Source: Enoplolaimus lenunculus
Lineage: Eukaryota; Nematoda; Enoplea; Enoplida; Thoracostomopsidae
NCBI GenBank assembly: GCA_030248215.1
Contig: JASANG010000238.1
Location: 124,001-188,000 of the forward strand
Length of the DNA stretch: 64,000 bases
Direction of reading: 5' to 3'
The position numbers and the translations under genes are program-made. Positions 36,401 to 51,400 of the stretch are shown here, one piece after another; the first letter of the stretch is position 1, and every line of letters begins with the position of its first letter. Under the pieces are notes generated by a model. That model was not told the DNA's origin, made no database searches, and was given only the letters and a program-made list of their open reading frames with translations.

Positions 36401-39400
36401 TTCATCAACTATTACATTTACAAGACGGAATTTCAACATTAAAGGGTGTTTGGATACGAGGAATCTGAATGACTGTTTACAAACCTCCAAAACCGATAAT
36501 TGAGTAGTTAGCTAATAGATAATTTGCATATTAGCATAGTGTATAAGCCTAGATTAGGACTTTTTACAATATTTCACTAATTATTAAGGTTAAAAGAAAT
36601 CTAATTTCAGCACTAAAGGGTTTTTAGGTGCGAGGAATTTGAATTAATTGTTTAAAAACCTCCAAAACCGATAATTGAATAGTTAGCTAATAGATAATTT
36701 GCATATTAGCTTAATTGACAAGACAAAATTAAGACTTTTAAAATATTTCAATAATTGTTGAAGTTACTAAAGGTTTTTGAGTGCGACGAATCAGAATAAT
36801 TGTTTAAAAACCTCTAAAATTGATAATTGAGTAGTTAGCTAATAAATAATTTGCGCATATAAGCGTAATTGATAAGTCTAAATTAGGCGTTTTTACAATA
36901 TTTCACTAATTATTAGGGTTACAAGCAGTCTAATTTCAGCAATAATGGGTTTTTGGGTGCGAGGAATCTAGATAAATTGTGTACAAACCCTCAAAACCGA
37001 TAATCGAATAGTTAGCTAATAGCTAATTTGCATATTAACTTAATTGACAATATGGAGCGTGGTTGTAACCAAGGCTTTTAACTATACGAGCCGTGTTACA
37101 ACACGCCTAACAGCATTTATGATGTCCCCATGTTGCCTAAAATAAAAAATCCAGGTATTTCGAATCATTTAATTCACAAGTTACGAGGCGGTCTTGATAA
37201 GCCTAACAGTAACTTAAGCCGGATACAGAATCACTTGCTGATGACACTGCATTATCAACATGCAAATAGGGCATTAACCATTTGCACGGCTTAGATATAC
37301 CTTGTCGGCTCATACGATAAAACCACGCGCGATTATTCATACCGACAGCAAAATGATCGACCCCAACACCAATTAAACTTGGTTCAATGTCAACAATGAA
37401 CGTTACTTTTTTATCCTAAAATAATATTCGCACATCACTGGTACGTATTTATAACTGCCGACTGGCCGACGCACCAGGGGTGGTCACACAGTTTTTGTAT
37501 ACAATTTTCAACAGCAAAAATGGGAAAGTTAAAAAATTCGCACGCACTACAAACAGAATGAGGGCTCGCTGCTACCAGCGCACAGTAAAACCACGTTCTG
37601 TTTAGAAGATAAGTTTCATAATTTTTCGCCTGATTATTTATTTTATTGACAAAATTGTCGTTAAATTAACAACTGACATCACAATGAAACTTAATATCTC
37701 TCCGGAAACAGCTAATATAAATAGATACGTTGTAACGAAAACACAAACACGTTTTTGTTTTTTTTCATGAGTTTATACATTGTTTTGGGCGCAAATAATT
37801 TGCTCTGACTCTGTGTCGTTTATTGCTATGCTTAATATGTAAATATCGTGTTTTTGTCCAATCAGAAATCCAAGTCCAGGACTATAATTGGAATTAAACC
37901 CTTTAAATAAACCTACAACGGTGAAATCATTTTGTTCGACGGAACCGACCTCGTTTAAAAATCAATAGTGTTTGTGATGAAATTGTATAAAAAGCACAAA
38001 ACGGTTTTAACGTTTACGACAAAACTTGTACATTGATGCTAGCGTTTGGGTCTGAGAGCGATTCATTTTACAGTTTTTGCTTTTTATACAAAAAGCGTTC
38101 TGAAAGATGTTGGTTAAAGACGCAACACGTGTTTATAATAGAGTTTTATTTTTGACACGATTCTTAGAAATGCTTTATTTGCGTAATACTGCTGCAACTC
38201 AAACTTATAACAAACCAGATGCGTAACGAACAAAATGCAAGCTTAGTAATGATGTTACTAGAAGATAAATCATATCAAATTTCGTGTAATTAAAATAACT
38301 ACGGTTAATGCTATATATCACTAAATCAATGACGGTCATAACTCAAGCTACGAAACTTCACATCGTTTTTCGAAAACATTAATTTATTGTAAACAGCGCC
38401 AAAGTGCAAAAAAATTTTGCTTGAACCTAAATATTAGGCAGTTTTTATCCGGGTTCTCGGAAAAGTTGAATTAAAATGATTAGTTGAAGCTTTGTGTAAA
38501 GAATACGAACAGCGACGCTGTTCCATAAGGGCGGCAAGTTCGAAGACGAGAAATACAAGCTGTTAGATAAAACGTGCGCTTCAAAGGTAACAATACAGCA
38601 GTCATACTGAAACTATCGTGAACCCACAATAAATCCAATGTGTGGCCACTGCAAATGCTAATTTTAACCTGAGCAGTACCGATATGTTTAAGAGATATAT
38701 AAACCGTCGAAAATGTATGGAACCTCAGTTTTGGGATTAATACAAATAGATACTTAAAACTATTTGAACGCCTTATCTGAGCAATGCTTTCCTTATTGCA
38801 GCAAGATTCGGTGAAAATTGATCATAGGTTAACCACATGACGTGAGCATCGAAAATGCTTCTACTAACGTTTGTATATTGTACTCAGTCTAAGTCTAACA
38901 CTTGAAATGTATCAAATGCTAATTTTGATGATCCATTTTAGCTGTGAAGCACAACACTTCTAAGGATTCGTACTGTATTGACTCGATTAAGAGGGGGGTA
39001 ATAAGACGGGGTCCCCAATTTGAGTCCGAATCAATTGGAGTCCGTATCCCTAATAAGAGTCTGTAAGCGGATAGAGCCCCTAAACCCTAACTAGAGTCCA
39101 TAAATGTCAATTAACTCTAATTGTAGCGCATCAATGACTCCAGGACCCAATAATTTGAGTTCGAAACTTTAAAGCTTATTTAAATTTTGAAAGTACATTC
39201 CTGAGTATAACCTTCTATTATCGCTCAAGCTATTGACACAAGACAAATAAACGTTTAATTCAACGAATAACTGCAGTACCAGGTATATATCAGTAACGAA
39301 GGGCGACGGGGCGTGGGTTAAAAATAAATAACAGTCCGTAACCGAATAACAAGGGGGAGATACCCTCTGGAGGGGCCAAATAAATATCAGTCCCCTCTCT

Positions 39401-42400
39401 TATTCTGGTCACTACAGTACTATTTTAGTTCAACTGATCGGTTAATAGTTGTAGTATTATTGATATCCGATCTAACAAACCAAATTAATAGTTTTTAAAA
39501 GTTTTTTCATTAAAATAACACCAGAGTAGTGCAGTGGCTTTGTAGAATATCCGACAGACGGGTTCTCAGATTACACGTGAAGTCAAACAAAATTAATCAA
39601 TTAGCGGATCTTTTGTTGAGTAAAGCGCAAGTCAGCCGATAACAGTTTTAGCCTTCATTTTCAATCGCTGGTTCAGATCCGACTGCATGATACAACAAGA
39701 GCATGCAACTCTGTGGTTTCCACAGTGTACAAAATTTCCCCGGTACACGTTGTGTTTTGGCCGATTCCCCTTACTAGAGGGGGGTACAACTTGTGCGCAA
39801 CCATGGAACTGTATGTATCTGGCATCAAAATTGCTCCGCTTTTGGTTTAATTTTGGGGTATTGCATGTGACATCGTATCCAATTCTAAATAAGGTGTGTT
39901 GGCCAAACACGCAAAGTCCGGTGGTCCATTTTTGGGCCATGCAGAACCCTAACAGTTTTATACTCTGTTAAAATGCACTCTTGGTACGTTGAATATACTG
40001 TAAACAACTGCGAAAACAAATATGAAGCTGTTCATGGCACAGATTTGCTATCAATCTTATTGTGCTAAATATATTGTTTTTAAGGATTTGATGCAGGTTT
40101 GATATTTCATTCAAATATAACGGATACTGGACAGTCTAAAGTGTTAAAGCAAATACAGGGTTATTGCTGCCACAAATTCACTGGTCATTATTTACATTGT
40201 TTTGGCAGATCAAGAAATTTTTCACGAGGATTTAAAGTAGGTTTGCGGTTGATACAAAGAAAGACAAAAGTTTGTCATCTAATGTAGTGCCGAAACAAAA
40301 TTATGCTCGGCAAAGCAAATCCGCACCCTGTACTGAGAGATATAGTCATATCTGAAAGCATAACCAACAGTATTCATCAATTGGTATCAAGTGTAGTATT
40401 TCTTGGTTTTTGTCGATTTATGTTTTCAGTTACAAAATGTGACCAATGTTAGAATTATAAACCGAATTTCAAATTAAAAAACTTAACTTATTCAAAATGA
40501 TTGACGACGAATACAGTCCAATACGCGCAGGCTACTGGTCAGAATGTCCGTACGTATGTCCACGTGTCAAACATTGGACCAATGACAAGTTTACTCACAA
40601 TTACCCAGGGATTAACGTAGAATACTTTGCCCGCATTATGGATCGATTACGCCGGCCTTATTCCTTAATTGAAAATTGTGACCAATCCCTAAAGGGCATC
40701 CAAGGAAACGTAGCCAAAAGCATTTCGCCCTACGGTCTGCAAAGCCAATGCCTAACAGCATTAGCTAACGGATCAGTTGATGTTTTGATTAATTTTGTTG
40801 ACTATCAGCAACAAACAACGCTATTGGCTGATTACGCTTATCCAATCGGATTCCACGAGTACTCGATTATGTATAATTCTGCGGCGCTGATTGGCGACCG
40901 GTTTTGGTTCATTCAGCCTCTGTCATTTGGTGTATGGTGCTCGTTGGTCACATTGTTGGGGACGTTATATGCACTCAATAACAAAGCACCTAGTTTGATA
41001 CTTCAGACCCGGCAAAGGTAAGCGATGCGCATTACAACTGGTCAGTTGACGAGTTGTCGGATGACGAATTGACGTGATACAGAGAAGGGGGCGTAGCTGG
41101 GATTTCATTTCAGGAGGGTATTGTTTTATAGAAGAAAATTTTATTTCCTGACATTTAGCAAAGTTTTTCTAGATCCTGTTAGGAGCGCTTACTTCTAGTC
41201 TTTCTAGAAACGTTGGTACGGAATATTTCTTCTCTAACTTTCCGCTTGTATATATTTATATATCTGATCGAATAGTAATAGACTAAATGATTTAGTTGAA
41301 TTTTGAAGTGTTATATCTGTACTGTAGGCATTGACCCGAATAAGAGGGGGGACTGATATTTATTTGGCCTGTCCAGAAGGTACCCCCTTGTTATTCGGTT
41401 GCAGACTGTTATTTATTTTTAACCCACGCTCCCCCGCCATTCGTTACTGATATGTATCCGGTACTGCAACTATCCGTTGAATTAAACGTATATTTGTCTC
41501 GTTCCAATAGTTTGAGCGATAATAAAACGTTATATTTAGGAAAGTACTTTCAAAATTTAAGTACGCTTTAAAGTTTCGAACTCAAATTATTTGGTGCTGG
41601 AGTCATTTATGTGCTACAATTAGAGTTACTTGACATTTATGGACTCTAGTTAGGGTTTAGGGGCTCTATCCGCTTACGGACTCTTATTAGGGATACGGAC
41701 TCTTATTGATTCGGACTCAAATTGGGGACCCCGTCTTATTACCCCCCTCTTATTCGGGTCAATACAGTAGGTTTTGGTAATTTTGCTCATGTCATACGGG
41801 TTGATTGATTGATCGTAAAAAGCTTAGCCCCCTTGAAAAAATTTTGCCCCACCCCCCTACAAAATTTTCAACCTCGCTTTTAAGTCAGCGAAAACTCGTG
41901 TATGCCCCTCCTGAAACATTTTTAGCCCACACCCTAGCAACGTGAGCTGGTTTACGGGTATGGCTACAAAAAAACTTGAAGTTATATAAAAACAGAAGGA
42001 CACATCGAGATGAAAATTCAGAAAAAAATCTCCGATCAAACTTAATCAGTTTTAATTTCCTTGTTTTAGTTTGATTGTTCCACCGTTTGTTAATGTTGTG
42101 ATTTCACTTCTCGTATGGACAGTAATCGGTCGTTTGTATCGTTCTGGTATTGTTAACTCGATGCTTCGAGAAACGATAATAGAAGTAAAATTTTAGTCAT
42201 GCTATGGCACCATGTATAGCGCGGCGGCGGGCAGATTTTCCGTGAACCAGCAGTCGAATCGGCTTAATCTTTACACTAACTTTTTCGCTAAGGCTGAAGC
42301 TTAGGCTTAACAATATGCTTATACTACTGTTACGTTCTTGTCTATACATTGGCCCAGCTTTACGTTCGTTATCAGTTTTGGGTACAATGATAGGTGTCCT

Positions 42401-45400
42401 TCCTTCGTAGTTGCCAGACATAAACCCCAGCTTCAAGTGCTAAAGTGGTAATCAAATCCGTAGTACGATTCCACTTTTGATACATAACGTGTATTTATTT
42501 TTGAGTAAGTTCATTTGCCTTAATAGACTTCCATGGTTTATTATGGCAAGCAAATTATCAAATTTAATCATGGTCAGAACAAAGCATTGGCTAATACAGG
42601 CTTAGCACCCATTTTCAGGTAGTAATAGGATTCTAACAAGTCAACTGCAACAACGGCTGATCGTAACACTGACGATTAAAGTCAAATTCGCTTTAGGACT
42701 GAAATCTAACTTTCAAGGACGTTCATGTTTTGAAACGTTTATATTTAGCATGAAGCACAAGTTTAGCCTTTGGCTTTGGCTTAGGTATTTGTCAATCTTA
42801 GGCCTAACCTTTAGCTTAGGATACCCGAATTAAGGCAATCACTTGCATCTGTTGACGTTCTTTTTATAAGGCTATATATAGCGTTTAAATACAAAGTGGT
42901 TAAGTATGAGTAACGTAATGTTCTCAACCTGTGTAAACCAGGGTACAACCGGTGGTATGCCACCACTAGCTTCTGTACGGTTTTAATGGATTTTTCATTT
43001 CCGTATAAAATGTATTTGTTTGCTGCGGTTCTCTTTAAGTTTTAGCACAACTTTGAATCGAAAAATTGCAAAAATTTTATAAAAAATAACCGTAAAACCA
43101 AAAGATATAAAAACCGCTTACAAATATTTGCTAAAACTAGCACATAGAAATCATTTATACTGCTTAACTTCGTCTCACCTCCGGCATCACCTCCGGCTCC
43201 AGCAGAATTTGTTAACCTCAGCCTCCTGTTACGGCATTTTTCCTCCGGTTGCACCCTGGTGTAAACTATAAGCTTTTTCAAATTAAACCTTTATAAACAC
43301 TTAAATGTTTTAGCCAGCCACCGATTTTGTTCAGTTAACCGACAAAATCCTATCCGGTCAACTTCGACTAATATGCGATCCAGCTGCTGATCTTATCGAC
43401 AACAGTTGCATTCAGTACTCGGTATACAACATTCGTCAACTTGTACCAACTAGTATTATACCACGATTTCGCGCTGCTCTCGAAACGAACCCGCCCCTGA
43501 TTTTTAGCAGTCTCCGCGATGCGTCTGCAGCTATAAGTGCCGATCCTACTCTGATCTATATTGGCGAACAAAATTTACTTAAATTTCAACAAACACCTTT
43601 CTCTACAACTGTTTTCGTCGTGAACGATAACTTTTTTCATTACAGATGGTATTCGTACGTTGTTCGAAAAGATGCACCAATACTTAATCAACAACTTTCT
43701 CGGCGAATTGTTCAAACATATAACGACGAAATATATGACCGGTTGCTATCACACTACCGAAGTAATTATTTCCGAAAACCACACAAAAAATATCACGGAA
43801 AGTTATTAACAAAAGTGTTGCTAAATGACAGCGATTTTAAGCATACGTCAGTGATTGAACCAGTTGCACATTTGGATGGTAAACCCCGGAAACCAGGGGT
43901 TTCATTTTCTGCTGTCGCGAGTTTACTTAGCTATGTAGTTTTACCGTCGTTTACAGTTGGTGTCTTGTTTCTTGTCACCGAAATGTTCACTTATAGAACA
44001 CAAAATAGTCAAACGATTGAAACCAAGAGGTATTGAAATATATCCATATTATTAAACCTGGAACGCCCAACATGCGTATTTTGGACTGTGTATTATCATA
44101 AAACAATTTTTTTTTCAATTGAACGCATATTTACATTTTATATTATGTTGACCTGAACGCAGCAGTGCGCACATACAGACACGCGGAGTTTACTGGTAAC
44201 TTTAATATTTGTTTTGAGATTTTGGCGCCGCTAATTTTACAACCATATCGATTAGTATTTCAAATTAAAACAATTACCGGTGGACCTGCTTCGTCAGTGA
44301 CGGTGATTTCCGACAGCGACGTGAGCGCGGCGATTTTTGTACGATATGCGTCGCCTAAACTTGGCAGTTGAGTCAGAAAAACTGACAAATGTCCCGACAC
44401 AGTGCTAACGCCTATTAGTTGACCATCATCTGTTACCTTAAACAAAGCATACAATTATTAAAACTGATAGACGGCGAACGTTTTGCAATGCCTTACGAAT
44501 GCTTCGATAATGGTGACCTTGGCCCGTACTCTGAAATGCTTATACCACCTATCGCCAGTTAGAGAGATTTTCGAACTGACGAACTCCTATAATTGTGGAT
44601 TTCAAAATTGGCACAAAAGTGTAATGCTAAAAGTACGCTCAAATTTGAACCTGACCTTGCAGTGGTTCAAAAGTTACATGACTTACCACCAACTGGTGAT
44701 AGGTGCTACACACATTTAAGAATATTGGTAATAAGCTTTAACTTGAGTTATGTATTGTGGTCTAATCCATTCCTAAAAATAAGCAACCATAGCCAAAAGA
44801 ATTGATCAATTGCTGTAAAGTATTTTAAGGATTTTGTCGATTTATGTTCTAAATTTAAAAAATGCTTTACAATGTCGAAATTAAACCGAAATCCAAATTT
44901 TAATAAGAACTTAAATTATTCAAGAACACTGAACAAAAAACACTGCTATTTAGCGTATAACACGACGTGTAAATAATATATGGTTTGTCATAATTTTGGA
45001 ACCATTTCGAGTATGATTAGGTATGAAATTTTTTAATAAACAAGTACTTGTTCAGTCGATAAAATAAGAAATCCGTTTAGTGAATGATATTTTCACAATT
45101 TTAAATAGTTTGCCATTTTAAAAGATTTCGAATGATGCGCCTTTCACAATGAGATATTTCCGAGGTGCCACCGAAAACAGCATTATTGTCAGGTTAACAA
45201 GTATGACATTAACCTTTCATTGAAACGTATAAAGGTGAGCAAAATGCAGGGTGCAGCCGGTTTTGATAAAATAGCACCCAGATACCCGAGACCTGCAAAC
45301 TTTGCAGGATGCGGGACCGAAATCGGATGTGATGCAAAAATTAAGTAATAAGATAAATTAATGAATTAGCTAATTTCAACTACGATTTGCAAAATGTTAC

Positions 45401-48400
45401 CAAGCAATTGTTTTCAAACCTTCATAATGCAAAATCTGGACAACTAACCATTTCAAAATTCACCAAAAGTGACAAACAAGCAAGCTGAAAGGCACAATTA
45501 TGTATTGAAACATCACAAATTTATTTGCTGAAATTGCAGGGATTGTACATTAAAGGCAGAACACTGGCAATACCCTGGTTAACAGTTTAACAGATACAAT
45601 ACATTATTGATTACAGAAGCCCAAACTATTTGCAACATATTTGCAAATCCATTTGTTTTTTCGCTTATAAGTACTCGCCTCAAGCAGTCTTACGGAACCT
45701 CGAAATAAATACTAATAAAAAACAAACTTTCACTTCGTCCAATCCCTTTTCAGATCCTTCTACTGCAACAATTGCGTATATTTCAGTGAGCTGTTTGAGT
45801 TCCAACACTTTTAAACTGAAATAATTTATTTTATTTAAGTTACAATATATATTTCGCATTGAAACTCGGGTTCAATTTTTTTGTACCGGTTAAAACTGCA
45901 TCGGCAGAAAACTAAAGTTAAGCCGAAAGAACAACTAAAAAGTTCGTTTTTAATCTCTTATTTAGTAAATCGGTAACAAAGATCAATTGCATAGGTAGCG
46001 TTTTTAAACTACTAATATCAAGGCCTCCATATTCTCAAATGTCTATAGCAACTATCATCAGTTAGTAACAGGTTTTGCAAAGATACTACTTAGCTAGCGT
46101 AATATGGATTCAAAATATTCACAGGAGTAGAGCAAATTATACGCAAAAATGTGCTGAATTTTGAGCCTCAGTATACGCTGGTTCAAGAGGTACAAGACCT
46201 ATTACAAACGGATAACAGGTGAACACACATTTAAGAATACGGATCCAAATCGCAATAGGTAAAAGGGCCAGGCTACTGCTGTCAAATTAATTATTTAAAT
46301 GCAATGCTCTGAAAAGATAAAAAAATTTTCACTGTTGAGGCCTTGTTGAAAACTTTGAAAAAATATATACATTATATATTATTAAATATAACGCTTACTT
46401 TGTGTCTCCAGCAGTGATGACTTTACTAAATGTTGTACTAACTGCAATACTTGTAAGCGAAGATTTGTGTTCCTGATGTGAGAAAAGCTCCTAAAAATTT
46501 ATTAATCAATGGGTTGGTTTCTAAAATTTAACTTGAGTGTATAATAAATGAGTTTTGCTGAATTACTATACGGCCAGTGCTATAACAACCAAGAAAACAA
46601 AGTTGTTGTATGCTATGTATCGTTCATGAGTCTAGAATATCATTATAACCAAGAAATGTATGCTAGAATTGTTAGCTTGCGATTCATTTATATAAAAATT
46701 CTCAGTTAGTATCTATAGCCCTTTCACTCACACAGTATATTATGAGCGACTAAATACAAATAATATAAGAGCAATACAGACGCGGTGAGTGGTGTTTAAC
46801 AATTCAAACATTATGCGAAGTGCAAAATCTACACAAAAAGTTAGAGCCTCCTCGGTCTCCAGCGTCAAGGTTCTGTAGCTCACAGTGATTCATGTGAGAA
46901 AAGATTGCGTTAATGATGTTATTACTCACATAACTTGAAACTACGCTTTGGAAAACTGTAAAGTGTTTAAATATCGCTTAGTATATATTTTGGTTAATGT
47001 CCTTTGAAATTACTGGATGTCCCGGAGGGCGGCAACCCACAAGCCGGGGAGACTTTCCCACTGCAGATGGGAAGCTACATACGCGCCCAAATTTTTACGG
47101 TTCAAAAGCCAGAGCTCTGTGTCACACAAATAAGTACGAGTTTAGGCATTCCAGGCTACATAAATCTATACCCTCGAATTGTATGGTTGATATGATTTAT
47201 GCGATGACTGGATACGATTATATTTTACGTAGTTGTTTCAGTTTTTACACTATACTTTTGTAGCCGCTTTGTTTTTGGAACGCTGTAAAAAATGCCCAGT
47301 GCAACGCGCAAACCCAACTTCTATATTCGCGATGAATTTCACACATATTAATATTGGATGAAGGAAAACGTACCTGTCCAATCTCGGATGGCTTTGTAGA
47401 CACTGATACCAAATATCCTTCAGAAAATCCAATTAAAATGTAACCACCGCCGAACCTAGAATATATATAGCAAACTTTTGGAACATGCACGATATTTAAT
47501 AATAAAACACAAAATTCCTATTTGACCGAGAAATAAACGAATTCGAATCACATATGCTGGCACTTAGTGCCTGATGCAGTCGGAATGAGGTGGATGTTCT
47601 CCCACGACGGCCGTGCCTTGTTGAAAACTTGCAATGTAAATGCTTTATTTGAGGCTCTCTACGTGTTTTATAGCCAAACAGTTGAAAAATATGACGAGGT
47701 TAAACTACGAATTCAAATTTTTTGTTTTCTGCGCAATTAGTCAATTTTGACGTAGAAATAATTGCTAAAAACGAGCTTTAAAACTGTAAATTTTCGAACA
47801 CAAAAAGCATCCTCTTCAATCGGATAATCATCAGCCACCATTGGTTCAAAAAACGTTTTTATTTTCACTTGGGTTCCGCGTAGGGAAGCCATGCTCTTAA
47901 CACTCTTTTTTGGATTGGCACACTTTCGAAGCCACTCATGGCAATTAATACCATGCATAATCTGCGATACTTCCGTATTTTGATTGAAATTGTAGATTGA
48001 CCGGGTTATCGGGATCGTTCACGTTGATCAGCATCAAATTATTTTCACCAGTCACAGCGCTAATCTGAATTATGGCCATAAAAGTTTTTACACAAAACTC
48101 AAAATAACCAGTATATATTTTAGCGGTTGGTAACCTTATACGCTGTTGACACAAAAGCTAGCTCTCCTCACTCTGACTACGTGCGGCTTTTTTAGACATA
48201 AACTCAGAATATTAGCCTAATAATTTCTGACCATTTTTAAACCATCAGAGAATTGACCTTGATATAGCTTGCCATTTTAGGTGCCGCATCCGTTATTGTT
48301 CACGTTATACTTTCAGTCTCTTAAATATTGTAGCGAAAAGTTTATTAGTTTTCAGTAAACCGTACATTTTGTTTTATTACGTTGTTGCAAAGTCTTTTAG

Positions 48401-51400
48401 GCTATAGCGGCCACTACACTATAGATGAGACAACTTCGGGATTTTAGATGGAATTTTCAAAATGTTACCGAAAACGTCAGTCAAATTTACGACTTCAATG
48501 CATGTGTAGACTCTGTATAAAATCTATAAACTTAGCCATAGGTTTTCAAGGAGTAAGAAGGTAATTTTTTTTCGCAAAATGTGCCAAATTTGGTTACGGG
48601 CCTGACGAAATTGTAATTGCCTTAAATTTGTAACATTAATATAGTCTCACCATATTATCGCTATCAAGCGAACGCGATCGTTCATTTCCGTCACCAGATG
48701 CGTCGTGTCTTGCAGTTGCAAATTGAATTTTTGACGGCGGACCAGTAGTTGCAAAACTATACGCCGTATCGGCGTCTTGATTGCTCAACGAAATTGTGTT
48801 ATCATCGCTTCCAAGAGCGAGAACATTTTTAATACTGAAAATAATTCCTGGTTTCAAAATTAGGCCCATGTTAACTATACGCACCTGTCCACAATCATAA
48901 GCTTAAACCACAGCCTTAGCTTAAACCGTAAACCTAATCGGTAACCTAAACATAAACCAGAACCTAAGCAAGTGCCTCAGTTTAAGAGTAAGCCACAACA
49001 ACCGATGTGCGACGTGTTTCTGCCTCTGAAGAGCCAAGCTTTTTTTTTTATCTTTTTCGATAAAAGACGTGTATTTGGTATTCTTTTAGCCCAAACCATT
49101 ATTAAACGCATTTTTCATCGATATCTTGAAATTTCCAAAACCAAAGTCTATTTAATTCTTGCCCTTCAAAAACTTTGTACCCATGTCCCTTCAATTTCGA
49201 ATCCACGGATCGCTAAAAAGACTGGAGCTCTTTTTTCAAACTTTAATTTTACAAAAATTATCAAATTTTAAGAATTTAAATGCCTAAATTAGTTTATTAG
49301 GCAATGCAATGAATGCAATACGGAAATAGAAAGTTGTTTTGGTTAAATCAGAAATTTTATCAACAGCTTCTATTATCATTCGATTACCGCCAGATTTTCA
49401 CGTCATTCTTCATTATAAAATGTAATAAACAGCAATTTTGTTTAATTAACATCTCGCGTAACTTTCACATTAATAGGTACATATCACCAAGTCTTACCTA
49501 AATGCTCCACATGTTATCTTTTTCGTATGTTTTCCCACAATCGGAGTTTTCCTAAACATTACTAAAATCAGTGGGATTCACCAAAATAAACTGAAGTTAT
49601 AGTTTCTATGAATTATTATAATTTGTAATTGAATAATAATCCGTGTAAAAATTGCACGATACGTCGTTGTCAAATTATTTCAAGCGGTCAATTTTAAGTC
49701 GAACTTGTGTTCTAATGGCTTCACTGTTTATATCATTTTCACAGTACGGAGTATATGTATGGTCCATGTTAGTTTTAACGCCGGCCCGGTTTCTGGTGGG
49801 ACTTTAGAAGAATATGCTTAGATTTTAGACATTTTTTGTTTAGGCTTATGTTTACTTTGACACTTTTTACAACACTCAACTTTCGACTTATGCCTAAAAA
49901 TATCGTTAATATAATGTTACTTCCCTAAAACTAACATTCGCCGAGTACGTTTTGACGGAATAATATGTCATTGCGAATTGTTGTTTTTAACATTTTCCAT
50001 ATTGATTGTAATTCAAACTGGACCAGACGTAACTCATATATAATTATTTGGAAAAGTCAGAGTCCTGTGGTGAACGCGTTCAATTTATAACATTCTTACC
50101 AGTTAACTGGTTCGCTTTTACAAGATTAATAAATGCACTGACCGACATTTTTCATACCTAGTAGTTTGATGATTGTATAGCAGTAGATTGCCTTTGCTAT
50201 TTCCGATTGCAAGCAATGAGCTACGCTTCGCCCATTCGCAAAACGTCAGCGTATCTCTAGAAAGTACAAATGTTTGCAATTATTAAGCTTATTTGTACGA
50301 TAGGGCAAATAGCTGAAGAATGGTGGAGTCACTCTTAAGCGCCAGCGGTTTGTAAATTACATTCAATTTTAGGTTTGCGTTACGCTGCAATTAAGTACAA
50401 CTAAACGGTCATATTGCAATGAATGGAAACCTTCTTTTGCAATATAGAATAAGGTTCAGGTGCTATGAAGTAGTATTTTCGGCTGTCCTATCAAAACAAC
50501 GATTCCGGATCCAAAAGTTGTTAAAAATACGAAATAACGAACTGCGAGCCAAAGCGATACTGTGCCAGCTTTTTCAAAACTCACCACAAAAATTAAATTA
50601 GATTTGACTTCTCAGGAGTGAAAAATTATCTGTTTATTTTGTGCAAAATCAATGGCATACGATTGCGCTATACTTGTCGCGTTTCGCTATTTGTCGCCGT
50701 CCTCAATGTACGTCACAGTGCGGTATTGTACGCGAGCAATTCGCATACGATACCACACGGTGGCGGACGATGGCGGACGGCGACGTACGGTGACCCATGG
50801 CGGCGTACGGTAACGCACAGCAACGTACGGCGACCACCGGTGACTCACGGTAGCGCACGGCGAATACGCAAACAAATAGTTGAGAAAGTTATTAAATTGT
50901 TTTACCTTGAAGGTCTAAAACTTGCACGTGCAAGTGGCAGCTGCAAGTACTGACTACAAAACTGGCATAATCAAATAATTGCAACTGCGAGTTCTGTAGC
51001 TGCTCAAAGTAGCACGTTGGAATAGATCTGAGCACTTGCGTTGAGAGATACGCAAATTTAGCAGCATATTTTGCGAAGGTATAAAATGAGTTGAGTATTA
51101 AGCAATTAAGCACACGATTAACACTGATATATTAGTCATCGCTATTTAAGAATTAAAAAAGCTTGTAACTATCAGGTAAACGTTAACAAAAACTTTAATT
51201 ATCATGCAAAAAATTCATAACATTAAATATACACAGGTATTTCCGTTTTAAACAGCCGGCTGTCAGGGGCGGATCCAGATAATCGCTGTGTGCCCGAGAA
51301 CCACCCATGCAAAAATTTTGCTATATAAAATCGAAATATGCTTCTAGTCGGACTCGTTTCGGTCGAGTGTATTTATGTGTTAAAGTAGCGATTAAGTTAA

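Larger units (their letters stand above)
31350..37415 (-). other. WDR19: WDR19 exons 13-20 (second propeller and linker)
   Basis: Exons are 37301-37415, 35627-35733, 35024-35140, 34214-34363, 33439-33519, 32803-32869, 32211-32377 and 31350-31504 (residues 391-709). Matches include [16 protein letters not shown] (13), [20 protein letters not shown] (14), [19 protein letters not shown] (16), [20 protein letters not shown] (18) and [20 protein letters not shown] (19). Exon 20 is read as a single 155-base exon; it contains a possible 78-base intron with no stop (see finding). Exon 17 is followed by tandem copies of its own splice donor. Confidence 0.92.

Noticed and set aside
38500-38596. Exon-like stretch ending at a GTAACA donor ([19 protein letters not shown])
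   Set aside because: It reads well for about 30 codons, but no acceptor or joining exon was found and the source gene is not recognised.
39632-39971. Overlapping 94 and 102 codon ORFs near 39.8 kb
   Set aside because: The stretch shares phrases (CCCCTTACTAGAGGGG, CACGTTGTGTTTTGGCC) with repeat arms near 11.2 and 13.05 kb, so it is more likely repeat-derived.
50618-50953. 111-codon ORF in WDR19 intron 4
   Set aside because: Its middle third is the 10-bp minisatellite, which stays open in several frames by composition.
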